Below, piece after piece: positions 53,567 through 62,839 of a stretch of 64,000 nucleotides of DNA. The translations under genes were made by a program, and so were the position numbers. Within the stretch, counting starts at the first letter, position 1. Each line of letters opens with the position of its first letter. The notes beneath the pieces are model-generated. The model was given only the letters and a program-made list of their open reading frames with translations. It did no database searches and was not told where the DNA came from. The stretch spans positions 52,718 to 116,717 of the forward strand of contig NZ_JAQWXX010000099.1 of NCBI RefSeq assembly GCF_029254265.1, written 5' to 3'. The DNA is from Algoriphagus sp. (GTDB lineage Bacteria; Bacteroidota; Bacteroidia; Cytophagales; Cyclobacteriaceae).

Positions 53567-55038
53567 ATTGGAAGAATAAATTAATTCCAATTTTATTAGG
53601 ACCGGCACTCTTTATTTTGATGGAGGTTTTGGGTCCACCAAGCTCTATGAACATGGCTGCATATCAGGTTCTATGCGTCACTGCTTGGGTCGCTGTTTGG
53701 TGGATTACAGAAGCTATTCCCATTGCCGTGACAGCCTTGCTTCCTATTGTCTTATTTCCACTCACCGGCGCTTTGAGTTTGGGTGCGACTACAGCGTCAT
53801 TTGGACATAAATACATCTTTCTTTACTTGGGAGGTTTCCTTTTGGCAATTGCTATTGAAAAATGGAATCTACACAAACGAATCGCGTTGAATATCATCAA
53901 TTTGATAGGATCGAATATCAATACTATTATTTTGGGATTCATGGTAGCCACAGGATTTATGTCAATGTGGATATCAAACACTGCAACCTCAGTAATGATG
54001 CTTCCGATTGGAATGGCAGTGGTAACCCAATTCAAAAGAAAAGACGATGGTGAAACTTCCGACGGGCTATTTGTTGGAAAAGCACTTATGCTGGCAATTG
54101 CCTACAGCGCTTCCATTGGTGGATTTGCTTCGCTTATAGGCACTCCTCCTAATCTTGTTTTAGCGGGAGTTTTGGAAGAGACGTACGGGGTGAAAATAAG
54201 CTTCATGCAATGGATGAAGATTGGCTTGCCAATCTCAGCTATTCTTATGATGGTTTGTTGGGTTTACCTTACACGATTTGCTTTCAAATTTGAACAGAAA
54301 GAATTCCCTGGAGGGAGGAAAGAGATCAAGTCTATGCTCGCCAAATTAGGCAAAATGAGTTCTGAAGAAAAGACTGTTATGGTGGTATTTGCAGTCACTG
54401 CAATCCTTTGGATGACTAGATCTTTGATAGAAAAGGTAGTGCCTGTAATAGATGATACCATTATTGCTATGATTGCAGGAATTTCACTATTTATCATTCC
54501 AGCTAAAAATAACACCAGAATCATTGATTGGAATGAATGTACTCAAATTCCATGGGGTATCATTCTCTTATTTGGTGGAGGAATGGCTTTGGCCGAAGGG
54601 TTTTCAGAAACTGGGTTAGCACAGTGGATTGCCCTTCAAATGACTCAAATGCAAGGGCTTCACTTAATTATCCTAATATTAGTTTTGGTAGCTTCAGTTA
54701 ATTTCTTAACCGAAATAACCTCCAATTTGGCTACCACTGCTATGCTGCTTCCTGTACTGGCTCCGATGGCATTCGCATTTGATTTGCATCCATTTAGTAT
54801 CATGGTAGCGGTCACTATATCTGCCTCTTGTGCATTTATGCTTCCAGTGGCGACACCACCAAATGCAGTTGTATTCGGATCTGGGTATTTAAGGATTCCT
54901 GACATGATTCGTGCGGGGATTTGGATGAACCTTATCTCAATTATTATAATCTCCTTATTCGCTTATTATTTGTTGCCGATCTTTTGGGGTTTTGTACCTG
55001 ATAAATTTCCTGAAGCGTTTAATCTAATCACTAAATAA
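53563..55038 (+). CDS. DASS-family (SLC13) di/tricarboxylate:Na+ symporter
   Basis: A 491-residue inner-membrane transporter with about 11-12 predicted helices. The two family signature hairpins are seen: SNT at residues 138-140 (MWISNTATSVMMLP) and SNL at 387-389 (EITSNLATTAMLLP). These form the Na+ and carboxylate sites of VcINDY-like proteins. GTPPNLV and the C-terminal TPPNAVVFGSGY further support the family. Expected substrates are C4-dicarboxylates, tartrate or citrate. It is embedded in a SusCD operon, an unusual place for a DASS transporter, which otherwise would hold an MFS sugar transporter. Confidence 0.93.
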   Translation: MNWKNKLIPILLGPALFILMEVLGPPSSMNMAAYQVLCVTAWVAVWWITEAIPIAVTALLPIVLFPLTGALSLGATTASFGHKYIFLYLGGFLLAIAIEKWNLHKRIALNIINLIGSNINTIILGFMVATGFMSMWISNTATSVMMLPIGMAVVTQFKRKDDGETSDGLFVGKALMLAIAYSASIGGFASLIGTPPNLVLAGVLEETYGVKISFMQWMKIGLPISAILMMVCWVYLTRFAFKFEQKEFPGGRKEIKSMLAKLGKMSSEEKTVMVVFAVTAILWMTRSLIEKVVPVIDDTIIAMIAGISLFIIPAKNNTRIIDWNECTQIPWGIILLFGGGMALAEGFSETGLAQWIALQMTQMQGLHLIILILVLVASVNFLTEITSNLATTAMLLPVLAPMAFAFDLHPFSIMVAVTISASCAFMLPVATPPNAVVFGSGYLRIPDMIRAGIWMNLISIIIISLFAYYLLPIFWGFVPDKFPEAFNLITK

Positions 55039-55078
55039 TATGAAGCATATCTCTAATAGAATAATAAACCCTATTCCT

Positions 55079-56866
55079 ATGAAAACTAAAAATCAACCTC
55101 AATTTTTGCGATGGCTGATATTCGCAATGATTCCAATATTAATCTTAGTGTCTTGCCGTGAAGATGAAGAAGGGTTTGCTATCACGAATGACCTTAGAGT
55201 TCTTTTCGTATCTGTCAATGGCGACCGATCTGATAGCGGAATTACTGGCGTTCCTGTTAATTCTTCTGTTCAATTGGTTTTTTCTCATGGTTTGAATAAA
55301 ACTGAATTTGAAAAAGCACTTAGCATCTCTCCAGATTTAGACTATTCTCTTGAATATGATGAAACGTCTTCATTTGTAACAATCACGCCTGATGTACGAC
55401 TTGAATATGATATTCCTTATACTATCACTCTTCCAAGAGGAACCTATGGTGCAAAAGGGGAATCATCTATAGTTGATTTCAATTATCAATTAAGTACGGG
55501 CGAATTTGTACCACCAACGATTTCTCTTTCTGCGGATAAACTCAACTTTTTTGAAGGGGAAACGGTTACAGTAACCACTTCATTAAGTGAAGTTGCTTTT
55601 GTAGATGTGAAATTTGATCTGGAATTCACAGGATCAGCGCAAGGTGGAGGAGTTGATTATTCGTCGAGTGCCTCTAGTATTACAATTGCTGCTGGCCAGA
55701 CGGAAGCAACATTTACACTTACCTCGAATGAGGGGGATGCAATCGAAGGTACAGAGGATATAATTATATCATTAGCAAACGTTTTAAACGGAACCTACAA
55801 ACCCATTGAGGCATTTACTATTGCCTTGGCAGATAGAGCTCCAAGTATTGAGCTAAAGGGTGTGATGCATCTGAAGACGTCCTCTGGGGGTAATGGAGTT
55901 AGAGCTGTTCACTTGAATGTGTTAAAGGATATCGCAGATTTAAGTACTTATGGGGTAGAGGTAAATTCCAACGGTTCAACTGCAGCTATCGACCCTGCGA
56001 ATCTTGATTATTATTTCCCTGCGATTGCAGTATCTGCGGGAGATCAAATACTACTTGTACGGGATGCTGATGCAGCAAATGCAGCAGCCTATTTTGATGG
56101 ATGCTTTAGCGAGTTTGATCATGTTTTCGAGACAAGCAGAATGACCCATAATGGAAATGACGCGATCCTTTTGTATAGTGATGGAGTTTCTATTGATACC
56201 TTTGGAGAGTTTGGCGTAAATGGAACAGGGCAAGATTGGGAATATACAGGCTCATGGGGATATAAGCTAGGGACCAAATGGATCTATGGAACAGTTGATT
56301 GTGCGAGCAACGTGGATACTGGTACCACACAGAATTCAGCTTGTGTATATCCTATGTGCTCCAAAGGATTGGAATTTCTGGGTATCATGTCGCTTCAGCC
56401 TTCAGTTGGTAGAATTAGAGCTTACCATCTAAGAGCACTTCAGGATATTTCAGATCTAAGTATCTATGGAGCTGGGATTGCCTCAAATGGGCAGGCAACT
56501 TCAGATGGTGTTGAAATAGCTTTTCCTTCTATTTCGGTTAAAGAAGGAGAAAACATATTGATCATTCGAGATCTTGATGTGGCCAATGCAGCTAATTATT
56601 TCGGAAATTGTTACAATGGTTTTGAGCATATTGTGACATCTGGAGGAGTTTCTTCGAATGGTGATGATACTATTGAACTATTTAAAAATAATATGCTCAT
56701 TGAAACCTACGGTGAACTTGGTGTAGATGGAACAGGAATGCTTTGGGATTACACTGATTCATGGGCCTACAAAGTAAATGGAACATGGAATTACGCCGGT
56801 GCTGGTTGTTCAGTTGGCGCTGCTAGTAATTCTAGCTCAAGTTGCCCATACGGTTTTTGTCAATAA
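55079..56866 (+). CDS. Surface lipoprotein with Ig-like, Calx-beta and two repeated C-terminal domains
   Basis: A lipoprotein of about 595 residues (from ATG 55079; an ATG at 55040 would add 13). The lipobox is ILVSCRED. It carries a SbsA/Big_5-like Ig domain (LRVLFVSVNGDRSD to YQLSTG) and a Calx-beta domain (ISLSADKLNFFEGETVTV to GDAIEGTEDIIISL). Two homologous domains of about 140 residues follow: ELKGVMHLKTSSG to CVYPMC, and EFLGIMSLQPSVG to CPYGFC. The copies share DISDLSIYG-like, NILIIRDLDVANAANYF-like and VNGTGQDWEYTGSW-like blocks plus paired Cys. They resemble lamin-tail-type beta domains. It is probably a cell-surface binding protein of the locus; the ligand is unknown. Confidence 0.75.
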   Translation: MKTKNQPQFLRWLIFAMIPILILVSCREDEEGFAITNDLRVLFVSVNGDRSDSGITGVPVNSSVQLVFSHGLNKTEFEKALSISPDLDYSLEYDETSSFVTITPDVRLEYDIPYTITLPRGTYGAKGESSIVDFNYQLSTGEFVPPTISLSADKLNFFEGETVTVTTSLSEVAFVDVKFDLEFTGSAQGGGVDYSSSASSITIAAGQTEATFTLTSNEGDAIEGTEDIIISLANVLNGTYKPIEAFTIALADRAPSIELKGVMHLKTSSGGNGVRAVHLNVLKDIADLSTYGVEVNSNGSTAAIDPANLDYYFPAIAVSAGDQILLVRDADAANAAAYFDGCFSEFDHVFETSRMTHNGNDAILLYSDGVSIDTFGEFGVNGTGQDWEYTGSWGYKLGTKWIYGTVDCASNVDTGTTQNSACVYPMCSKGLEFLGIMSLQPSVGRIRAYHLRALQDISDLSIYGAGIASNGQATSDGVEIAFPSISVKEGENILIIRDLDVANAANYFGNCYNGFEHIVTSGGVSSNGDDTIELFKNNMLIETYGELGVDGTGMLWDYTDSWAYKVNGTWNYAGAGCSVGAASNSSSSCPYGFCQ

Positions 56867-56924
56867 ACATTAATACCTAAATATCAGAGAAGGGGCTTAC
56901 CTCTTCTCTGATTTTAATTTATAT

Positions 56925-58286
56925 ATGAACAAGCGATCCTATTTTAGTTACCTACTTTTCATGTGTTTTCTCTTTAGCTGTGGCTCAGACGAGACACCAA
57001 TGCCAAAGACGATTAACATCCTTTCTGCTACTCTTAACGGTGCAGATCTTTCTACTTCAAATCTTGAAGTGTTGCCGGAAGCTAAATTGGTATTCGTTTT
57101 TTCATCTGCTATTGATGCGAATAATTTCAGGTCTTCGTTTTCCTGGAGGTCTTCAGCTGGGGAAGTGAATTATATGATTGATCTCTCTAACGCATCTACT
57201 AAAGTTACTATAGATGCGGTATTAAACTATTCAACTAATTATACGGTCACGCTTTCACAAAACCCCATTGGATTGAATGGAGAAATACTAGCGGCCTCGA
57301 AAAGTTATGAGTTGTCCACCGCAGCAGATAATGTCATTCGATCGATGGCTCCATGTACTTCCACAGCAGATTGTTTGAGAAATACAGAGCTACAAGGAAG
57401 CACAGGAAAGGGGACTTTTGAGTTTTACAGCAACTATCCCATTTATGAGGAAAAAGCAGTTTGGGAAAACTTAACACATGCAGTTATTGTAGTTCATGGA
57501 GCTAGTCATGATCCGGAGAATTATTATTCTTACATGACAAATAGCTTGCAATCCGAATCTTTATCCGATAAAACCATACTCATTGCACCTTTTTTCAGAA
57601 GTAGTTCCACAGGATCTTCCGATGATTTTTATTGGCCAAGTACCAACTGGAGAAGAGGAAACCTTTCCTCAAACTCAAATAAAATAAGCTCATTTGAAGC
57701 AATTGATTTCTTGATTGACCAACTTGGAGATAAGGCTCGTTTTCCCGTTTTAAAGAAAATAATAATAACAGGTCATTCCTCTGGTGCAGCGTTCACCCAT
57801 GTTTTTTCTGCGTCTAATAAATCTGAGGAAAATCATCCGGCAATTGAATTTGAGTATGTGGTTGCCAATTCTCAATTCTTCTATTACCCTGATGGGCAAC
57901 GAATAAATGAATCAAGTAATCAATTATACACTCCAGCTGATTGCTCTGCTTATACTATTTGGCCATTGGGGTATAATTCAACACCACCTTTTTTGACAGG
58001 AGTTAGTTCCAGTGCTTTCAATACAAAATTCGTAGATCGTAAGGTTACCTATCTTTTGGGCAATGGAAGTCAGTCAGACCCGACGCTGAATATTGTGGAT
58101 TGTGAAAATACAGTTCAGGGTTCAAGCAGGTATAAAAGAGGAGAAAACATGTTTAGTTATATGGAGCTGTCTTATCCTGGCACACACCAGCATAAGAAGG
58201 TAATTGTAAACGGAATAGGTCATGACGGTGAAGGAATGTACCAGAGTCCTGAGTTTAAGACCTTATTAACAGACCTTGTAAAATAA
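56925..58286 (+). CDS. Secreted alpha/beta-hydrolase lipoprotein with N-terminal Ig-like domain
   Basis: A 453-residue lipoprotein (lipobox MCFLFSCGS). It has an N-terminal Big_5-type Ig domain (about 25-130, ending YELSTAAD) and an alpha/beta-hydrolase domain. The oxyanion-type HGASHDPENYY lies near residue 190, the nucleophile elbow GHSSG has Ser285, and the C-terminal catalytic His is probably H433 in NGIGHDGEGM. It resembles depolymerase or feruloyl-esterase-like exported hydrolases, without a clear family hit by eye. Its Ig domain resembles that of the preceding lipoprotein, suggesting they share an anchoring partner. An ester-bond target is inferred. Confidence 0.8.
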   Translation: MNKRSYFSYLLFMCFLFSCGSDETPMPKTINILSATLNGADLSTSNLEVLPEAKLVFVFSSAIDANNFRSSFSWRSSAGEVNYMIDLSNASTKVTIDAVLNYSTNYTVTLSQNPIGLNGEILAASKSYELSTAADNVIRSMAPCTSTADCLRNTELQGSTGKGTFEFYSNYPIYEEKAVWENLTHAVIVVHGASHDPENYYSYMTNSLQSESLSDKTILIAPFFRSSSTGSSDDFYWPSTNWRRGNLSSNSNKISSFEAIDFLIDQLGDKARFPVLKKIIITGHSSGAAFTHVFSASNKSEENHPAIEFEYVVANSQFFYYPDGQRINESSNQLYTPADCSAYTIWPLGYNSTPPFLTGVSSSAFNTKFVDRKVTYLLGNGSQSDPTLNIVDCENTVQGSSRYKRGENMFSYMELSYPGTHQHKKVIVNGIGHDGEGMYQSPEFKTLLTDLVK

Positions 58287-58329
58287 TAAAATGAAATCGA
58301 GCATGACTAAAAAGTCACACACTGGTATG

Positions 58330-58382
58330 TCCCGATATTTATCGGGAAGGCCTTGCGAGATTCCTCCCGATAGCTATCGGGA
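58330..58382. repeat. Pair of TCCCGATA...TATCGGGA palindromes
   Basis: Two 18-bp palindromes (58330-58347 with ATTT centre, 58365-58382 with AGCT centre) flank CCTTGCGAGATTCC. Similar palindromes are common dispersed intergenic elements in Cytophagales. The second could act as a transcript-end hairpin between the hydrolase and dehydrogenase genes. Confidence 0.75.
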
Positions 58383-58410
58383 TGACCACTGAAAAACAAA
58401 TTATAAACAG

Positions 58411-59466
58411 ATGAAACACAAAATTTCAGTGATTCCGGGTGATGGAATTGGCAATGAAGTTATTCCAGCTTCTTTGGAGGTATTGGATGCTTTGAGTGCC
58501 AAATTTGACTTTGAATTCGAATATGTTCACTATGATTACTCATGTGAGCGGTATAAGAAATCAGGTAAAATGATGCCTGATGATGGAATTAGTAAATTAA
58601 GCGATTCTGAGGCGATTTTTCTCGGTGCAGTCGGCTATCCGGGAGTTCCAGATGATGTTTCATTGTGGGGTTTGTTGATTCCTATTCGTAGATCTTTTCA
58701 ACAGTACATTAATATTCGGCCGGTCAGATTATTGAAGGGGATTCAATCTCCTCTTAGGAATCCTGGGAATATTGATTTCTTGATAGTACGGGAAAATAAT
58801 GAAGGAGAATATTCAAGTGTAGGAGGAAAAATTCATGAAGGCACTCCATTTGAAACTGTTATTCAAGAATCCATATTCACAAAAATGGGAGTGGATAGGG
58901 TAATGGAATATGCCTTTGAATTAGCGAGAAAAAGAGGAGGAAAATTGGCTAGTGCTACAAAATCAAATGGTATAATTCATACGATGAAGTATTGGGACGA
59001 AAGGTTTGTGGAAATAGGAAAACGATATCCAGAAGTCGAGCAATCCAAGTTTCATATAGATATACTTTGTGCACAATTTGTCCAGCATCCTGACTGGTTT
59101 GATGTGGTGGTTGCAAGTAATTTGTTTGGTGATATTTTGTCTGATCTTGGTCCTGCTGTGGTTGGGGGACTCGGAATTGCGCCGGGAGCCAATCTCAATC
59201 CAGAAAGACTGTTTCCTAGTATGTTTGAGCCTGTACATGGTAGTGCTCCAGATATTGCCGGTAAAAACATTGCGAATCCTATAGCAAGCTTTTGGACTGC
59301 TCAAATGATGTTGGATCACTTGGGAGAAAAAGAGGCAGCTGAGTTGCTGATGCAAACAATTGAAAAACTCACATTTGAAGGAAAGGTATTAACAAGAGAC
59401 TTAGGGGGGACAGCATCTACTACTGATGTTACTCGGGAAATATTGAGATTAATCGATTCCGCTTAA
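58411..59466 (+). CDS. Tartrate dehydrogenase / D-malate dehydrogenase (decarboxylating)
   Basis: Member of the isocitrate/isopropylmalate dehydrogenase family, tartrate dehydrogenase/YeaU (DmlA) branch, 351 residues. It opens [42 protein letters not shown] and [21 protein letters not shown] are typical of the TDH branch, and the metal Asp is in [10 protein letters not shown], followed by [18 protein letters not shown]. These NAD- and Mn-dependent enzymes oxidise and decarboxylate D-malate or tartrate. The gene follows the SusCD-DASS-hydrolase cluster in the same direction after a palindromic spacer. It supplies the intracellular catabolic step expected after dicarboxylate uptake. Confidence 0.9.
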   Translation: MKHKISVIPGDGIGNEVIPASLEVLDALSAKFDFEFEYVHYDYSCERYKKSGKMMPDDGISKLSDSEAIFLGAVGYPGVPDDVSLWGLLIPIRRSFQQYINIRPVRLLKGIQSPLRNPGNIDFLIVRENNEGEYSSVGGKIHEGTPFETVIQESIFTKMGVDRVMEYAFELARKRGGKLASATKSNGIIHTMKYWDERFVEIGKRYPEVEQSKFHIDILCAQFVQHPDWFDVVVASNLFGDILSDLGPAVVGGLGIAPGANLNPERLFPSMFEPVHGSAPDIAGKNIANPIASFWTAQMMLDHLGEKEAAELLMQTIEKLTFEGKVLTRDLGGTASTTDVTREILRLIDSA

Positions 59467-60239
59467 ACCCGAAATTTCAATTTTGGAAAGTAAATTAAAG
59501 TGCTGGAGGCTGGAAACGGATTTTTTACCTCAAAGGCGCAAAGATTTTCCCTGAGGACACAAAGAGGGAAATTCTAAAATTGGAAGATTTGAAATACTTG
59601 TCCGCCATGGCGGATTGAAAAATTACTCAAATTCCAACCTTGCAACAGCGTCGTAGGTGCGAAAGTCATTCCGACCGCAGGGAGTATTGTGTTCATGGCT
59701 TTGGAGTCATTGCGACCGCAGGGAGAAATCTGTTTTAAATAAAAGTCTGAGATTTCTCAGTCGGGGAGGAACCTAAGATTTTTTAACCACAAAGCCGCAA
59801 AGGATTTTAAACCGCATAGACACATAAAAACATAGCTTTTGAATTTTTTAGGAATTGAAAAATTGAAAGATTTGAAATACTTGTCCGCCGTGGCGGATTG
59901 AAAAATTACTTCCACGCTAGCTAAAAACCAGCTCTATAGGACCGTAATATGGGTAGCCTCGGCCCCGATAGTTATCTAGGTCAACCCGAGGTAAAAATGA
60001 TTCCAACCACATTCCCCTCCTGATCAGGATTTAATTTTGGAAAAGGTATGCAAGTTCGTTAGGCTGGAAGTGGATTTTAATTCCGGATTAAAAATCCTAT
60101 GATCGTGATTCGACTCAAGGCTAAAGGCACATCTCATATAATTTCATAAATTGATTGAGGCTTTTTTTGATATACAGGGGTGAAGCCTCATGATCCATCA
60201 TCAACTCAAGTCACAGAAGAATAAATAAATCTGGAATTT
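59467..60239. repeat. Repeat-rich non-coding region
   Basis: About 770 bases with no credible gene, packed with degenerate repeats. A duplicated block of about 43 bases (59585-59627 and 59868-59910) is centred on TCCGCCATGGCGGA / TCCGCCGTGGCGGA. Two copies of GTCATTNCGACCGCAGGGAG lie at 59665-59684 and 59706-59725. AGGCGCAAAG/AGCCGCAAAGG words are found near 59533 and 59786. A GGGAGAAATCT...AGATTTCTCAGTCG pair at 59722-59763 recurs at 63505-63545. A decayed CCCGATAGTTATC element is near 59965. It looks like nested REP-type elements. Confidence 0.8.
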
Positions 60240-62642
60240 ATGACATTAAAACTTTCAAGAATATTGCTCACTGTTTTGCTGGCAATCAGTATTCTAGGTT
60301 GTGAGTCCAATAATGAAGAAAAATTACTTATTGACGGTTTGCAGGAATCTGTCGAAATAATTAGAGATGAATGGGGAATCAATCATATCTATGCGAATAA
60401 TCAGCATGATTTATTTTTTGCTCAGGGATATGCTGCCGCAAAAGACCGGCTTTTTCAATTTGAAATCTGGAGACGTCAAGCCACCGGAACAGTAGCAGAA
60501 ATTCTAGGGGAAAGTGAATTGAAACGGGATATCGGCACGAGACTCTTTAAATACCGAGGGGATTTAACAGAAGAAATGAATCACTATCACGAGGACGGTG
60601 AAGAAATCATTAACGCCTATACACAAGGTGTAAATGCCTATATAGAAGAGATCTTGACCACTCCGGATCAGCTTCCAATCGAATTTAAAATTCTCAATAT
60701 CGTTCCGGAAAAATGGACCTCAGATGTAGTCATTTCAAGACACCAAGGTCTTTTGGGTAATATCGAGAATGAATTAGAGATAGCACAAGCTGTGGCGAAA
60801 TTAGGTGTTGAAAAGGTCAAAGATTTAAATTGGTTTCATCCAAAAGATCCGGATCTCAACATTGACCCAATCATCGATCAAGAGCTACTTTCCGATAATA
60901 TTTTAGAATTATATAAAGCCTATCGAAAGCCAGTTAAGTTCAAGAAAAGTGATGTTCTTCCAGAGTATAGAAACTCAAAAAGTGAAAACCCGATCGCTTC
61001 AGTGATTGAAGAGAATGATGCGGCTTTTTCTATAGGTAGTAATAACTGGGTGGTAAGTGGTGCACTAATGGAAGATGGCAATACCTATATGGCCAATGAT
61101 CCGCACAGAACAATCGCCATTCCCTCACTTCGGTATATGGTCCATTTAGTAGCCCCAGGATGGAATGTAATTGGTGGGGGTGAACCAGAAATCCCAGGAA
61201 TATCTATCGGTCACAATGAATATGGTGCATGGGGGCTTACCATCTTCAGTACCGATGGAGAAGACTTGTATGTGTACGAATTAAATCCAGAGAATAAAAA
61301 CCAGTACCTGTATAATGGAAACTGGGAAGATATGAATGTCATCACGGAGACAATCAAAGTAAAAGGTCAAGAGGATGTAATTGTAGATCTTTCCTACACT
61401 CGTCATGGCCCGGTTACCTATGTAGATTCTGTAAACAATAAAGCGTATGCCGTTCGTTGTGCATGGCTGGAACCTGGCGGTTCGCCCTATTTGGCCTCAT
61501 TACGTATGGATCAGGCAAAAACTTGGGAGGAGTTCCGTGAAGCCTGCAACTACAGTCATATTCCCGGTGAAAATATGATTTGGGCAGATAAAAAAGGAAA
61601 TATTGGCTGGCAGTCAGTTGGCATAGCACCCATTCGCAAAAATTTTAGCGGTCTTGTTCCTGTGCCGGGTGATGGTAGATATGAATGGGACGGCTATTTA
61701 CCTATTATTCAAAAACCAAATATTCTAAACCCATCGAAAGGTTACTTTTCCACGGCTAATCAGAATGTGACGCCCCCGGATTATGAGCATTGGGATGCGA
61801 TTGGGTTTTCCTGGGCAGATCCTTTTCGGGGAGACCGAATTGAAGAAGTGCTTGGTGCTGGCAACAAATTAAACATGGAGGGAATGAAAGCTTTGCAGGT
61901 TGATTATCAATCTATTCCCGCCAGAAGGCTGGTTCCTTTTCTATTAGACTTGTCTCTTACGGGTAAATCGGCTGAAGCAAGGGACAAACTTCGTGGTTGG
62001 GATTTTACATTAGATCCAAATTCGATCGAAGCCGCTATTTATGTGGCATGGGAAAACGAGATAAGAAGTCTTGCTGCTTCAAGATTTATTGCAGAGTCTG
62101 GAAAGGGTATAATCAGAAGCATTCAAATGCAAAAGATAATGGACTGGATTATTGCTCCTGACGGCAGATTTGGGCCAAACCCTAATCAAGGGAGAGATCA
62201 ATTTCTTGGGGATGCATTTGAAAATGGTATAGCCTACCTAGAAGAAACGCTTGGTGAGGATATGAATCATTGGCAATATGGTCAGGAGAAATTCAAGCAT
62301 ACCTATATGGCTCATGCTTTGGGAGAATTGGTAAATGAAGAGCTCAAAGCCAAATTGGACCTTGGTCCCTTGCCTCGAGGCGGCAATTCATATACTCCAG
62401 GTTCAACAGGCGGTAACAATAGACAAAGCTCAGGCGCCTCTTTTCGCATGATCGTGAATACAGGAAATTGGGATGCTGCTGTTGGTACCAATGGACCCGG
62501 GCAGTCCGGAAATCCAGAAAGCCCTTTTTATAGCAACTTATTCGAACCGTGGGCAAAGGATCAATACTTCCCTGTGTATTATTCTCGTGATAAGATAGAT
62601 TCTGTTGCGGCTGATCGAATCCTATTGAGTCCAAAAAAATAG
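60240..62642 (+). CDS. Penicillin-acylase-family Ntn hydrolase lipoprotein
   Basis: An 800-residue exported N-terminal-nucleophile amidase precursor, with lipoprotein signal AISILGCES (Cys at about 21). The alpha-subunit part begins VEIIRDEWGINHIYANNQHDLFFAQGYAAAKDRLF. The self-processing site is IGSNNWVVSG; Ser267 becomes the beta-subunit nucleophile. Later blocks TRHGPVTY, WYGPG-equivalent ENMIWADKKGNIGWQ and GGNSYTPGSTGGNNRQSSGASFRMI are family typical. Relatives cleave amide bonds in beta-lactams, acyl-homoserine lactones or other acyl amides; the substrate here is open. It is isolated from the cluster to its left by the repeat spacer. Confidence 0.9.
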   Translation: MTLKLSRILLTVLLAISILGCESNNEEKLLIDGLQESVEIIRDEWGINHIYANNQHDLFFAQGYAAAKDRLFQFEIWRRQATGTVAEILGESELKRDIGTRLFKYRGDLTEEMNHYHEDGEEIINAYTQGVNAYIEEILTTPDQLPIEFKILNIVPEKWTSDVVISRHQGLLGNIENELEIAQAVAKLGVEKVKDLNWFHPKDPDLNIDPIIDQELLSDNILELYKAYRKPVKFKKSDVLPEYRNSKSENPIASVIEENDAAFSIGSNNWVVSGALMEDGNTYMANDPHRTIAIPSLRYMVHLVAPGWNVIGGGEPEIPGISIGHNEYGAWGLTIFSTDGEDLYVYELNPENKNQYLYNGNWEDMNVITETIKVKGQEDVIVDLSYTRHGPVTYVDSVNNKAYAVRCAWLEPGGSPYLASLRMDQAKTWEEFREACNYSHIPGENMIWADKKGNIGWQSVGIAPIRKNFSGLVPVPGDGRYEWDGYLPIIQKPNILNPSKGYFSTANQNVTPPDYEHWDAIGFSWADPFRGDRIEEVLGAGNKLNMEGMKALQVDYQSIPARRLVPFLLDLSLTGKSAEARDKLRGWDFTLDPNSIEAAIYVAWENEIRSLAASRFIAESGKGIIRSIQMQKIMDWIIAPDGRFGPNPNQGRDQFLGDAFENGIAYLEETLGEDMNHWQYGQEKFKHTYMAHALGELVNEELKAKLDLGPLPRGGNSYTPGSTGGNNRQSSGASFRMIVNTGNWDAAVGTNGPGQSGNPESPFYSNLFEPWAKDQYFPVYYSRDKIDSVAADRILLSPKK

Positions 62643-62839
62643 GTTCCCCTCTCGGCATTGTCAAATCAGTGGGTTGGACTGGGTAGGATTTGGAATTCTA
62701 CTTTAAGAGTAATTTAAGAGGGATTACAAATCCCGAAAATTAAAAAGTGTAGATGCCCCAGATTCCTATCGTGGACTCCGCTTAGGCTAGCACTCTACTC
62801 CGAGGTGGGGGCAATGGATATTGTCTCTCTTTTTTGTGG
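62643..62839. repeat. Spacer with degenerate repeat
   Basis: The 62745-62815 segment has an imperfect TGCCCC...GGGGGCA inverted pair around CTCCGCTTAGG...CTACTCCGAGG words. Its GTAGAT and CATTCTACTCC-like words recur at 63820-63875. No gene was found. Confidence 0.4.

Noticed and set aside
59467..60239. Possible tRNA or small RNA genes in the long spacer
   Set aside because: No cloverleaf or TTCGA-type T-loop in the right context was found by eye; the structure is explained by repeats.
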